Assembly: GCA_944381325.1 (NCBI GenBank)
Contig: CALWKS010000002.1
Span: 310,001 to 374,000 of the forward strand
Length of the DNA: 64,000 nucleotides
Reading direction: 5' to 3'
From: an uncultured Christensenellaceae bacterium
GTDB lineage: Bacteria > Bacillota > Clostridia > Christensenellales > UBA3700
Below the pieces are notes generated by a model, which was not told where the DNA came from, did no database searches, and was given only the letters and a program-made list of their open reading frames with translations. The translations under genes were made by a program, and so were the position numbers. Shown here piece after piece: positions 53,808-61,740 of this stretch (positions are counted from its first letter, which is position 1; each line of letters opens with the position of its first letter).

Positions 53808-55139
53808 TTATTTACCCAGGCAGAATTTTGAGAATATAGCGTTTACTATGTTTTCGTCCGCGGTGCTTCCCGTTATTTCTCCGAGAGCGGAGTAGGCATC
53901 TCTCATATCAACCAGAAGACATTCTGCAGGCTCTTCGTCAAAGTTGTCGCGCGCTGAAGTCAGGCTCGAATATGCGCGTCTCAGAGCGTCGTAATGGCGG
54001 CTGTCGGTTACTATGTTGCCTGAAAAATCTATATTGCCTTCTATCACGCTGTCTACTATCGCGCTCTTAAGCTTGTCTATTCCTTCTCCCTTCTTCGCGC
54101 TTATGAAAATTCCTTTTCTTTCGTCCTTTGCATGCGGCTTGTCGTCTTTATTGAATACGTAAAGCACTTTCGCGCCCTGAACTGATGATAGTATCTTCTT
54201 TTCCTCTTCGTCAAGCTCTCTTCCTGCTTCTGTGATAAACAGTACCAGATCGCTGTTTTTAGCAATTTCTCTGCTTCTGTCAACGCCGAGCTTTTCTATC
54301 TTGTCGTCGGTTTCTCTTATACCTGCGGTGTCTATAAGGTTTATAAGCAGACCGTTTACCTCTATTCTCTCTTCAAGGCTGTCGCGCGTAGTGCCTGCTA
54401 TCTCGGTAACTATAGCCCTGTCCTTGCCCGTAAGCGCATTGAGGGTAGAGGATTTGCCCACGTTGGCAATTCCCACTATAGCGACGTCAATACCTTGCTT
54501 GACATAGCTTCCCGTCTTTGCGGTGGAGAGCAGTTTTTCAAGCTCGGTGCAAAGCGAATTTACCGTATCTTTTGCAACGCGGCGGCTCTCTTCTTCCATT
54601 TCTTCGGGATAATCGAGAGCGGCTTCCATAGTAGCTATAGCGTCAAGCAATCTTTCTTCAAAGGCGAATATGCTCTTTGAGAGTTCTCCCGTCATTGAGC
54701 GGTAAGAAGCCTTGAGCTGAGCTTCGCTTTCTGCGTTTATCATGGATATCACGGCTTCTGCGTCGCTGAGCGCCAGCTTGCCGTTGAGGAAAGCGCGCTT
54801 TGTGAATTCGCCTTTGTCGGCGGCACGCGCGCCCGCTTCGATGCAACCTTTTAAGATCTCGTTTACTATCCTTATGCCGCCATGGCAATGCAACTCAAAA
54901 ATATCTTCGCCCGTGTAGGTTTTAGGCGCTTTGAAATATACGCCGAGACATCTGTCCGATATGCCGTCGCAAGTTGCCGTGCCGTAATACATCATATTTG
55001 GAACTGCGTCTTTCAGGTCGCTCAGTTTGCTTGTCCTGAACACCTTCGCCGCCACCTTGAGCGCGTCGTCTCCGCTTATTCTGACTATGCCTATCGCGCC
55101 CGCTCCGACCGGGGTGGATATTGCCGCTATCGTCTGCAT
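53808..55139 (-). CDS. mnmE: tRNA modification GTPase MnmE
   Basis: The 443-residue protein forms, with MnmG, the cmnm5U34 modification of tRNA. It has an N-terminal tetrahydrofolate-binding domain, a GTPase domain with GIANVGKSS, DTAG and NKDD motifs inserted in a helical region, and a C-terminal FCLGK with the catalytic cysteine. Length is normal. It lies on the minus strand, opposed to mnmG with which it is divergent, so this local inversion differs from the usual mnmE-mnmG order. Confidence 0.96.
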   Translation of the reverse strand: MQTIAAISTPVGAGAIGIVRISGDDALKVAAKVFRTSKLSDLKDAVPNMMYYGTATCDGISDRCLGVYFKAPKTYTGEDIFELHCHGGIRIVNEILKGCIEAGARAADKGEFTKRAFLNGKLALSDAEAVISMINAESEAQLKASYRSMTGELSKSIFAFEERLLDAIATMEAALDYPEEMEEESRRVAKDTVNSLCTELEKLLSTAKTGSYVKQGIDVAIVGIANVGKSSTLNALTGKDRAIVTEIAGTTRDSLEERIEVNGLLINLIDTAGIRETDDKIEKLGVDRSREIAKNSDLVLFITEAGRELDEEEKKILSSVQGAKVLYVFNKDDKPHAKDERKGIFISAKKGEGIDKLKSAIVDSVIEGNIDFSGNIVTDSRHYDALRRAYSSLTSARDNFDEEPAECLLVDMRDAYSALGEITGSTADENIVNAIFSKFCLGK

Positions 55140-55197
55140 TTTTATCTCCGCAAATAAGATTTTTTATCGCTTATAATATATCACACGCGCGCGGTGA

Positions 55198-55226
55198 TTG
55201 CAAATAAAAGCGCATTGTGCTATAAT
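55198..55226 (+). promoter_or_regulatory. Promoter of mnmG
   Basis: TTGCAA (55198-55203) and TATAAT (55221-55226) are 17 bp apart. The predicted start is about 20 bp before the GAGAGG site and ATG. Confidence 0.7.
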
Positions 55227-55252
55227 TATCGGGTTGATACAGAGAGGTTTTT

Positions 55253-57121
55253 ATGCAGAGAAAGTATGACGAAATTTACGACGCGGTAGTTATCGGCGCA
55301 GGACACGCAGGGGTAGAAGCGTGCCTTGCTCTTGCACGCCTCGGTCTCAAAACTCTTGTCGTAACGCTTTCTCTCGACGCTATATCTTTTATGGCTTGCA
55401 ATCCCGCTATCGGCGGAACTGCAAAAGGTCATCTTGTGCGTGAAATAGACGCTCTCGGCGGTCAGATGGGCATAAGCGCAGACCACAATCTTCTGCAGAT
55501 ACGCATGCTCAATACAGGCAAGGGCGCTGCCGTTCAGAGCCTTCGCGGACAAGCCGACAAGTCTTCTTACCATCTGTATATGAAACGCGTTCTCGAGCGC
55601 GAAAAGAATCTCACCATCCTTCAGGGCGAAGTGGCTGAAATACTCACTGAAAACGGCAAGGTGTGCGGCGTAACCACGCTGCAGGGTCAGGCTTTTGCCT
55701 GCAAAGGAGTTGTCGTAGCAACGGGCGTATATCTCAATGCCGACATCATTATCGGAGAATTCCGTCAGCAGACAGGTCCCAACGGCTTTTGCCGCGCAAC
55801 CGCGCTTACCGACTGTCTCCTCAATATGGGCATTCCTACGCGCCGTTTTAAGACGGGCACTCCTGCGAGAGTGGACAAAAAGACTATAAATTTCGACGCC
55901 ATGACTATCCAGAACGGCGACGAAAAGCTCTATCCGTTCTCCTTTATGACAGACGGGTTTATAGAGAACAAAGAGCCTTGCTATCTTACTTATACGACAG
56001 AGGAGACCAAGCGCATAATCATGGCAAACATTGCGCGCTCTCCACTGTATAACGGAAGTATAAAGAGTACGGGTCCGAGATACTGTCCTTCTATTGAAGA
56101 CAAGGTCATGCGCTTTGCGGATAAGGAAAGGCATCAGATATTCATCGAGCCTGAAAGCGCGTCCACAGACGAAATGTACGTGCAGGGAATGAGCAGCTCT
56201 CTCCCCGTAGACGTGCAGATAGCCATGTATCACTCTGTCATCGGACTTGAGAAATGCCGTCTTATGCGCTATGCTTACGCTATAGAATACGACTGCATAG
56301 ATTCCACCGCGCTTTATCCTTCGCTTATGACAAAGTGCGCCGACGGTCTGTTCATGGCAGGTCAGCTCAACGGAAGCAGCGGCTATGAAGAAGCTGCGGC
56401 GCAGGGCATAATGGCAGGTATAAACTGCGCAAGATATATCACAAACAAAGCGCCCGTGATACTCGGCAGAGAAAGCTCTTATATCGGCGTACTCATAGAC
56501 GATCTGGTAACAAAGGGCACCAACGAGCCTTACCGTATGATGACAGCGCGCGCCGAACACCGTCTCAACTTAAGGCAGGAAAACGCAGACGAAAGACTTA
56601 CTCCCATAGGCAGAGAAGTGGGACTTGTGAGCGATGAAAGATACGCGCGTTATCTCGATAAAATGTCTCAGCTCAAAGAAATTGACGAGGCTCTCAAGCG
56701 CAACGTTTCTCCATCTCTTTCTGTACCTCTTTTCGCTGAGATAGGCGACTATGTTCCGCATGCGGGAATGTCTTTGAGAGAAATTTTGAAGAGGTCGGGC
56801 GTAACCGCAGAACTTCTTAAAAAGCATTTTTCCGAACTTGAAAAATTCGATACCAGATATCTTGAAGAAGTAGCTACCGTCGCAAAATACGAAGGCTATC
56901 TTACAAAACAGATATCCGCGATAGAACGCACTAAAAAACTTGAAGACAAGGCTCTTCCTCAGGACGCAGACTATCTTTCAATAGAGGGTCTGAGACTTGA
57001 AGCGAGACAGAAACTTGACAAGATACGTCCGCTCAACCTGGGACAGGCTTCGAGAATTTCAGGCGTATCGCCTGCCGACATAACAGTGCTTATGGTATGG
57101 CTGGCAAGGAGGGGAGAATGA
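55253..57121 (+). CDS. mnmG: tRNA uridine-5-carboxymethylaminomethyl modification protein MnmG
   Basis: The 622-residue FAD protein works with MnmE at wobble uridines. It has the FAD-binding VIGAGHAGVEA at the start, the MACNPAIGGTAKGHL motif and the later GQLNGSSGYEEAAAQG motif. The NGSSGYEEAA and C-terminal helical domain fit family length. It overlaps rsmG by 4 bp (ATGA). Confidence 0.97.
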   Translation: MQRKYDEIYDAVVIGAGHAGVEACLALARLGLKTLVVTLSLDAISFMACNPAIGGTAKGHLVREIDALGGQMGISADHNLLQIRMLNTGKGAAVQSLRGQADKSSYHLYMKRVLEREKNLTILQGEVAEILTENGKVCGVTTLQGQAFACKGVVVATGVYLNADIIIGEFRQQTGPNGFCRATALTDCLLNMGIPTRRFKTGTPARVDKKTINFDAMTIQNGDEKLYPFSFMTDGFIENKEPCYLTYTTEETKRIIMANIARSPLYNGSIKSTGPRYCPSIEDKVMRFADKERHQIFIEPESASTDEMYVQGMSSSLPVDVQIAMYHSVIGLEKCRLMRYAYAIEYDCIDSTALYPSLMTKCADGLFMAGQLNGSSGYEEAAAQGIMAGINCARYITNKAPVILGRESSYIGVLIDDLVTKGTNEPYRMMTARAEHRLNLRQENADERLTPIGREVGLVSDERYARYLDKMSQLKEIDEALKRNVSPSLSVPLFAEIGDYVPHAGMSLREILKRSGVTAELLKKHFSELEKFDTRYLEEVATVAKYEGYLTKQISAIERTKKLEDKALPQDADYLSIEGLRLEARQKLDKIRPLNLGQASRISGVSPADITVLMVWLARRGE

Positions 57122-57819
57122 CGGATTTTCCTTTTCTCAAAGAATTTCTGGTAAACAACGATCTGTATTCAGACGAAGTATACGACAAATTCAGACTTTA
57201 TTACGATATGGTTGTCGAGACCAACAAGGTAATGAATCTTACTGCGATAACCGAAGCGTCTGAATTCGAAACAAAGCACTTTATAGACAGTCTTCTTCCT
57301 TTCAAAGAATTCGAAGGCGTGAGGACGGTTGCGGATATCGGCAGCGGAGCAGGATTTCCGGCAATTCCTCTTGCAATTGTATTGCCGTCCGTTCAGTTTA
57401 CATTGGTCGACAGCCTGCAAAAGAGAGTTAATTTTCTCAATACCGTTATTGAAAAACTTTCTTTAAAAAATTGCGTTGCCGTTCATTCCCGCGCAGAAGA
57501 CTTTGCAAAACAGGGCAGAGAAAAATTCGACGCCGTTGCCGCAAGAGCGGTAGCCGCGCTCAATATTCTTCTTGAATACACAGCCCCCCTTACAAAGACA
57601 GGCGGAAAAGTCATCGCTTATAAGGGAAGCGCCGCAGACGAAGAAATACGATCCGCAGTCAACGCGGCAAAAATACTCGGCGTAAAGTTTGAAAAATCAG
57701 TCGAGTTTTCTCTCCCTGGCGGCGACCTCAGAGTTGTGCCTGTATACAAAAAGATAAAGCCCTGCGACAAAAAATATCCTCGCGGAGGCAATAAGCCCAG
57801 GACAAATCCTCTTGTCTGA
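57118..57819 (+). CDS. rsmG: 16S rRNA (guanine527-N7)-methyltransferase
   Basis: The 233-residue methyltransferase has the SAM site VADIGSGAGFPAIPLAI and the following LVDSLQKR motif. It methylates G527 in 16S rRNA. I use ATG 57118 (overlapping the mnmG stop, with AAGGAGGGGA in front); a start at 57097 inside mnmG is less likely. In most Firmicutes noc/parA-parB follow; here a double-TIR gene on the opposite strand follows instead. Confidence 0.95.
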   Translation: MTDFPFLKEFLVNNDLYSDEVYDKFRLYYDMVVETNKVMNLTAITEASEFETKHFIDSLLPFKEFEGVRTVADIGSGAGFPAIPLAIVLPSVQFTLVDSLQKRVNFLNTVIEKLSLKNCVAVHSRAEDFAKQGREKFDAVAARAVAALNILLEYTAPLTKTGGKVIAYKGSAADEEIRSAVNAAKILGVKFEKSVEFSLPGGDLRVVPVYKKIKPCDKKYPRGGNKPRTNPLV

Positions 57820-57849
57820 CGAGTTTAATAAAATTCTGACAGAAAAAAG

Positions 57850-57876
57850 GACCTCTTGCGAGGTCTTATTTTTTTA
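57850..57876. terminator. Terminator between rsmG and the TIR gene
   Basis: The stem GACCTC/GAGGTC (57850-57855 and 57860-57865) is followed by TTATTTTTTT on plus and preceded by AAAAAAGG, so it can also act on minus. It abuts the TIR stop codon. Confidence 0.7.
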
Positions 57877-58615
57877 TCATTGCCGAGTAAATATTTTCAA
57901 GTTGTTCTTGAGTCGGATCTTCTTCTATTTCTATGATATTTCTGTTTTTAAGAAAAGGCGGCAAAGTCTCTTTCACTTCGTTCCCTTTTATCAGCACGGG
58001 TATCACGTCTGCGCCGCTTTGCAAAGCACATTCAACTTCGTACATGACGTAACGGCTTTTAAGAGAGCTTTCTGACAAAAGCATTATTACGCTGCCTTCT
58101 TCGGCACACTTTTTTATTTCTGTCTGCACGCTGTCCGCCCATGAACTTCCCGCATTCAGATCTGTATAATTAAACACGGCAATATCTTTTGTTTTCATGT
58201 AATCCATGATTTTAAATGCCGTCTTTGTATCTTTGACAGAGTAGCTTACAAACAGACGGTTTTGCTTGATTATTTTAGTCAAAGACGTCAAAAGTCTTAT
58301 TATCCCAAGCTGAAAGTCGTTGTCGATATCCACTTCGTAAACTCTGCTTTTATCCAGACTTCTTATATAATCGAGCTCTTTCTGCACCCATTCTGATTTT
58401 TCTGCGTTTTTGCTCTTGCAATACAAAAAAATGTTTCTTGCCTTTATTTCCTTTTTTATAAAATCTTCAAGATCTGTATTGTCATCGTCAAGACACTTTA
58501 AAAAGAATATCAAAGGCTCACAGTCGAGAGTCTCGAGAATATCCCTTATCTTTCTTACCTTCTCTTCGTCTTTGTGAGAGTGGGATAAAAAAATCGTTAT
58601 TTTTCCTTCTTTCAT
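57866..58615 (-). CDS. Tandem TIR-domain protein
   Basis: The 249-residue protein is two TIR domains in a row with almost nothing else. Domain 1 (about 5-118) has ITIFLSHSHKDEEKV and SEWVQKELDY, with the probable catalytic Glu80. Domain 2 (about 119-249) has RLFVSYSVKDTKTAF and SRYVMYEVECA, with Glu193. TIR domains cleave NAD+ or make cyclic ADP-ribose signals, often in phage defence (Thoeris, CBASS, short Ago). No sensor domain or partner is adjacent. GGTGAAAA precedes the ATG. It is inserted between rsmG and parB on the opposite strand, so it may be a gain by transfer. Confidence 0.82.
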   Translation of the reverse strand: MKEGKITIFLSHSHKDEEKVRKIRDILETLDCEPLIFFLKCLDDDNTDLEDFIKKEIKARNIFLYCKSKNAEKSEWVQKELDYIRSLDKSRVYEVDIDNDFQLGIIRLLTSLTKIIKQNRLFVSYSVKDTKTAFKIMDYMKTKDIAVFNYTDLNAGSSWADSVQTEIKKCAEEGSVIMLLSESSLKSRYVMYEVECALQSGADVIPVLIKGNEVKETLPPFLKNRNIIEIEEDPTQEQLENIYSAMIKK

Positions 58616-58774
58616 TTTTCACCTTTTAATAAGGTCGCTTGAAAATATAAAGCGGCTTTTGCTTTATTCATTATATCAGAATTTAACATCTTTATCAATA
58701 CAAGTCAAAACGCACATTGTCTTTTTTACGCTGTATTTTTCTGCGCCCGTGTATTTTATATTTACAATTAAATA

Positions 58775-58803
58775 TTGCAATCGCAAAAGTTATTTGTTAT
58801 AAT
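58775..58803 (+). promoter_or_regulatory. Promoter of parB
   Basis: TTGCAA (58775-58780) and TATAAT (58798-58803) are 17 bp apart. A leader of about 65 bases follows and contains a second TATAAT-like hexamer near 58830. Confidence 0.65.
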
Positions 58804-58875
58804 GAGGGTATAAGACAATACGAAAACAGTATAATACATTATTTTACTGTTTTTTACTTAAATCAAGAGGTACAT

Positions 58876-59745
58876 ATGGCTAAGAAATCGGAAGACCGTT
58901 CTACTATCGACCTTGCTTTAAAGCTTGCAAACGACGATACAAAAGGCGAAGCGGTCACTCAGATTGAAACAAAATTCATAGACACCAATCCCAATCAGCC
59001 CAGAAAGCATTTTGACGAAGACGCGCTCAACGAACTTGCGGTAAGCATTAAGAATTACGGCGTGATCCAGCCTATCCTGGTATCTCCCAAAGAAGGCGGC
59101 AGATACGAGCTTATCGCCGGCGAAAGAAGACTGAGAGCAAGCAAGATCGCAGGACTTTCTTTCATTCCCGCAATCGTCAAGAGATTTACCGAGTCCGAAA
59201 TGGCAGAGATCGCTCTCATCGAAAACCTTCAGAGAGAGGACCTCAACCCGATAGAAGAAGCCAAGGCATACCGCGCTCTCATGGAAAAATACGGCTTCAC
59301 TCAGGAAGAGCTTGCGGACAAGCTGGGCAAATCGAGACCCGTTATCGCAAACAGTCTCAGACTTCTGTCTCTCAACCCCGTTGTAATAGAAATGGTTGAA
59401 ACAGGCAGACTTTCTGCAGGACACGCAAGATGCCTTGCCGCGATAAAGGATATGGGCGTTCAGGCAACTTACGCGCTTGCCGCTTGCGACAAACAGCTCA
59501 GCGTAAGACAACTTGAAAATATGGTCAGGGCATACCTTAAGCCGGGCAAAGAGCCAAAGACTCCCAAAAAGGCGTTTATTTCACCTGAGCTCAAAGAACT
59601 TGTCAACAATATGCAGCGCACTTTCGGCACAAAGGTAAAAGCCGTAGGCAACAACGAAAAGGGCAGAATTTTTATAGATTATTATACAAAGGACGACCTT
59701 ATCAGAATATACGAGCTTATAGACAACCTGTCAGAGCAGGAGTAA
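58876..59745 (+). CDS. parB: Chromosome partitioning protein ParB
   Basis: The 289-residue protein has the ParB/Srx CTPase fold with GERRLRAS (82-89) and ENLQREDLNPIEEA (116-129), the HTH FTQEELADKLGKSRPVIANS, and a C-terminal dimer domain. Arg154 in GKSRP and Gly182 in LSAGHAR are the parS-type recognition residues; Noc proteins have Gln and Arg there. It should load on parS, slide as a CTP clamp and recruit SMC. No parA lies adjacent, unlike most relatives. ATG 58876 is preceded by AAGAGG. Confidence 0.9.
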   Translation: MAKKSEDRSTIDLALKLANDDTKGEAVTQIETKFIDTNPNQPRKHFDEDALNELAVSIKNYGVIQPILVSPKEGGRYELIAGERRLRASKIAGLSFIPAIVKRFTESEMAEIALIENLQREDLNPIEEAKAYRALMEKYGFTQEELADKLGKSRPVIANSLRLLSLNPVVIEMVETGRLSAGHARCLAAIKDMGVQATYALAACDKQLSVRQLENMVRAYLKPGKEPKTPKKAFISPELKELVNNMQRTFGTKVKAVGNNEKGRIFIDYYTKDDLIRIYELIDNLSEQE

Positions 59746-59748
59746 GGC

Positions 59749-59887
59749 ACAAAAGATTTTTTATTTGCCTAAGAAAAAACAATACTCTTAAAGATCAGAT
59801 GTACAAAAGATCCTGAAGTATATAAGACTTAAAATTACAAAAGCATTTAAAAGGATCATAAGATACAAAAGTTATTGAGTACAAAAG
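59749..59887 (+). repeat. Five ACAAAAG motifs in the parB 3' region
   Basis: ACAAAAG occurs at 59749, 59803, 59837, 59865 and 59881, mostly as TACAAAAG, at shrinking intervals of 54, 34, 28 and 16 bases. The region between the parB stop and its terminator is purine-rich and shows no gene. It could be a protein-binding 3' UTR or simple low-complexity DNA. Confidence 0.45.
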
Positions 59888-59908
59888 AATTCAGCTTACA
59901 TATGAAAA

Positions 59909-59938
59909 ACCCGAAGGTCCGCCTTCGGGTGATTTTTT
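59909..59938 (+). terminator. Terminator of parB
   Basis: The stem CCCGAAGG/CCTTCGGG (59910-59917 and 59922-59929) with loop TCCG is followed by TGATTTTTT. Confidence 0.85.
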
Positions 59939-59986
59939 ACATTGATTTTTTTAACAGTTTAAAATATAATCATATTAAGGTTGATA

Positions 59987-60841
59987 ATGATAAGAAAAGA
60001 CAAAGCTTTTATAACAATTGCAATAATTGAAATAGTTTTTATAATCCTTGCGGCGCTTGGGATATGGATCGTATGGGAAAATTCAAATATTCAGACAACT
60101 TATATCGAGGTAAAAGACGACTTTATTCCTGTTGAGTTTGACGGCTTCAAAATAGCGCATATATCGGATTTACATAACAAAGACTGGAAAGGAGAACTCG
60201 AAAAACTCGTAGAAAGCGAAAATCCCGATATTATAGTTATCACGGGAGACGTTGTCGACTCTTCCGACAGATATTACTCTAAGTCTGTCGAGTTTGCTGA
60301 AAACGCCGTAAAAATCGCGCCTGTATATTTCGTAAACGGCAATCACGAAGCCTATATGAATGACTACGGCACGTTGGAAAAGGCTCTTATAAAAGCAGGG
60401 GTAAATATAATAAACGACAAAAACTTTTTTATTGAGAAAAACGGAGCAAAAATCAATCTTGCAGGCATTGCAGACCCTTCTTTTGAAGAAGACAGCGACG
60501 CCTGGTATGCAATGGATTATATTATTTCAGAAAAGATAAAATCTCTTGTAAAAGAAGATTTTTACAATATCGTATTAAGTCATCGCCCTGAATATTTTGA
60601 CGTTTATGCTGAAACAGAAGCAAACCTCATACTTTGCGGTCATGCTCACGGCGGTCAGGTGCGCATACCTTTCGTTGGCGGCGTTCTCGCTCCGGGGCAG
60701 GGATTTTTCCCTGAATATACAGAAGGGATTCACACTAAAAACAACACCTCTATGATAGTCAGCAGAGGACTGGGGGATTCTGTGCTTCCGCGCGTAAACA
60801 ATATGCCTGAACTGGTTATCATCACGCTGAAATCGTCATAA
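59987..60841 (+). CDS. Membrane-anchored metallophosphoesterase
   Basis: The 284-residue protein has an N-terminal membrane helix (about 8-32) followed by a calcineurin-like domain. Metal-binding motifs come in order: IAHISDLHN, ITGDVVD, VNGNHEAY, SHRPEYF and LCGHAHGGQ. It resembles YkuE/YaeI-type phosphoesterases, which act on lipid-linked phosphates outside the membrane. Start ATG 59987 has AAGG 7 bases upstream; TTG 59981 is an alternative. The substrate is not known. Confidence 0.88.
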   Translation: MIRKDKAFITIAIIEIVFIILAALGIWIVWENSNIQTTYIEVKDDFIPVEFDGFKIAHISDLHNKDWKGELEKLVESENPDIIVITGDVVDSSDRYYSKSVEFAENAVKIAPVYFVNGNHEAYMNDYGTLEKALIKAGVNIINDKNFFIEKNGAKINLAGIADPSFEEDSDAWYAMDYIISEKIKSLVKEDFYNIVLSHRPEYFDVYAETEANLILCGHAHGGQVRIPFVGGVLAPGQGFFPEYTEGIHTKNNTSMIVSRGLGDSVLPRVNNMPELVIITLKSS

Positions 60842-60935
60842 ATTCAGCTTTTATCCTACTTATATAAAAGTTAATAACATTTAACTTACTTTTCTGATTC
60901 TGCATTTTTACGCTTTTTTTAAGCAGAATAAATAT

Positions 60936-61438
60936 ATGAAAAAAGCAGTTTTTATTTTTTCTTTTATATTGATCATCTTTTGCGCGGCGATCTTTGTCTG
61001 CGCCTGCTCCGACAATAATTCAAAAATAAGCAATTGCGCAGCAGATCATATTTTTTATAAACTCAATAATGTTTCAGCTCTAAAAACAACGTCTGAAAAC
61101 GGCGGCGTAGAGGTAAATGAAGTTAATTTTCCTGACAGAGTTTTCAGAGAATGGATTTTAAATTCTTCCAATCTCTCAGGTGCCGGAAGCGACGGTTTTT
61201 TATCTGAAGAAGAATTAAGCAATATAAAAAACATCACTATAAGAGGAAGTTCAGACAATTATATCGAAAATTTAAAAGGCATAGAGTATTTCTCTGAGCT
61301 TACCGAGCTCAGCGTGCCTTACAACGTTCTTACGCTTTTATTATAGTTATACCTTTTATATTGTCAGGTGCAGTCAGTCTTATATGGTATGCGGTATATC
61401 TGATTTTCAGAAATAAGACTCTTAAAAATCTAAATTAA
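60936..61438 (+). pseudogene. Decayed leucine-rich-repeat lipoprotein
   Basis: An open frame of 136 residues begins with a lipoprotein signal (lipobox VCAC) and runs into the opening of a clostridial surface LRR domain (VNFPDRVFREWIL, GFLSEEELSNI, LKGIEYFSELTELSVPYN), then stops at 61346. Immediately after, in another frame, the sequence reads FIIVIPFILSGAVSLIWYAV plus a basic tail RNKTLKNLN and a stop at 61436-61438: a normal C-terminal membrane anchor. So the repeats were lost by an internal deletion and the frame shifted. Promoter and ribosome site are weak. Confidence 0.7.
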
Positions 61439-61510
61439 AAAAATGAGTGTCATTTTTAATAGTCCTTTGATTAAGTGTTGTGATTTTGGTTCTCCTTACT
61501 GATATTATTT

Positions 61511-61677
61511 AAACAGCGGAGAAGGGTTGCAGGTTTTGCACGAGCGAAAGCGAAAAAGCGACCCTGTTTACTGAGATGTTAAAGGTCGCTTTAATTTCTG
61601 CTTTTAATCACACTATAAACAGCGGAGAATCGTGCAGATTTTGCACGTGCTAGAGCGACAGAACAATCCAGTTTACT
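61511..61677. repeat. Diverged 61-bp direct repeat
   Basis: Copies at 61511-61572 and 61617-61677 share AAACAGCGGAGAA at the start, TTTTGCACG in the middle and GTTTACT at the end, with scattered matches between. The start-to-start distance is 106 bp. Function is unknown; the first copy merges into the dnaN terminator. Confidence 0.55.
61551..61592 (-). terminator. Terminator downstream of dnaN
   Basis: On the minus strand AAAGCGACC (61584-61592) pairs with GGTCGCTTT (61555-61563) around a 20-base loop and is followed by TT and a T-rich run. It lies about 150 bp after the dnaN stop. Confidence 0.5.
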
Positions 61678-61740
61678 TGTCGTAAACGATTGTGAGAGTC
61701 GGCTCGACGACAGGGGAAAATATGTGCGGTTATACGCTGT

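Larger units (their letters stand above)
61439..61740. other. Region downstream of dnaN with direct repeats
   Basis: About 300 bp hold no gene. They contain a direct repeat of about 61 bp (61511-61572 and 61617-61677) and the probable dnaN terminator at 61551-61592. I see nothing further. Confidence 0.55.

Noticed and set aside
55226..56560. A 444-codon open frame on the minus strand
   Set aside because: Antisense shadow of mnmG caused by codon bias.
58876..59745. Noc instead of ParB
   Set aside because: The HTH has SRP and AGHAR where Noc has GQS and ERHAR; these fit parS recognition, and no Noc-type ATTTCCCGGGAAAT site was seen.
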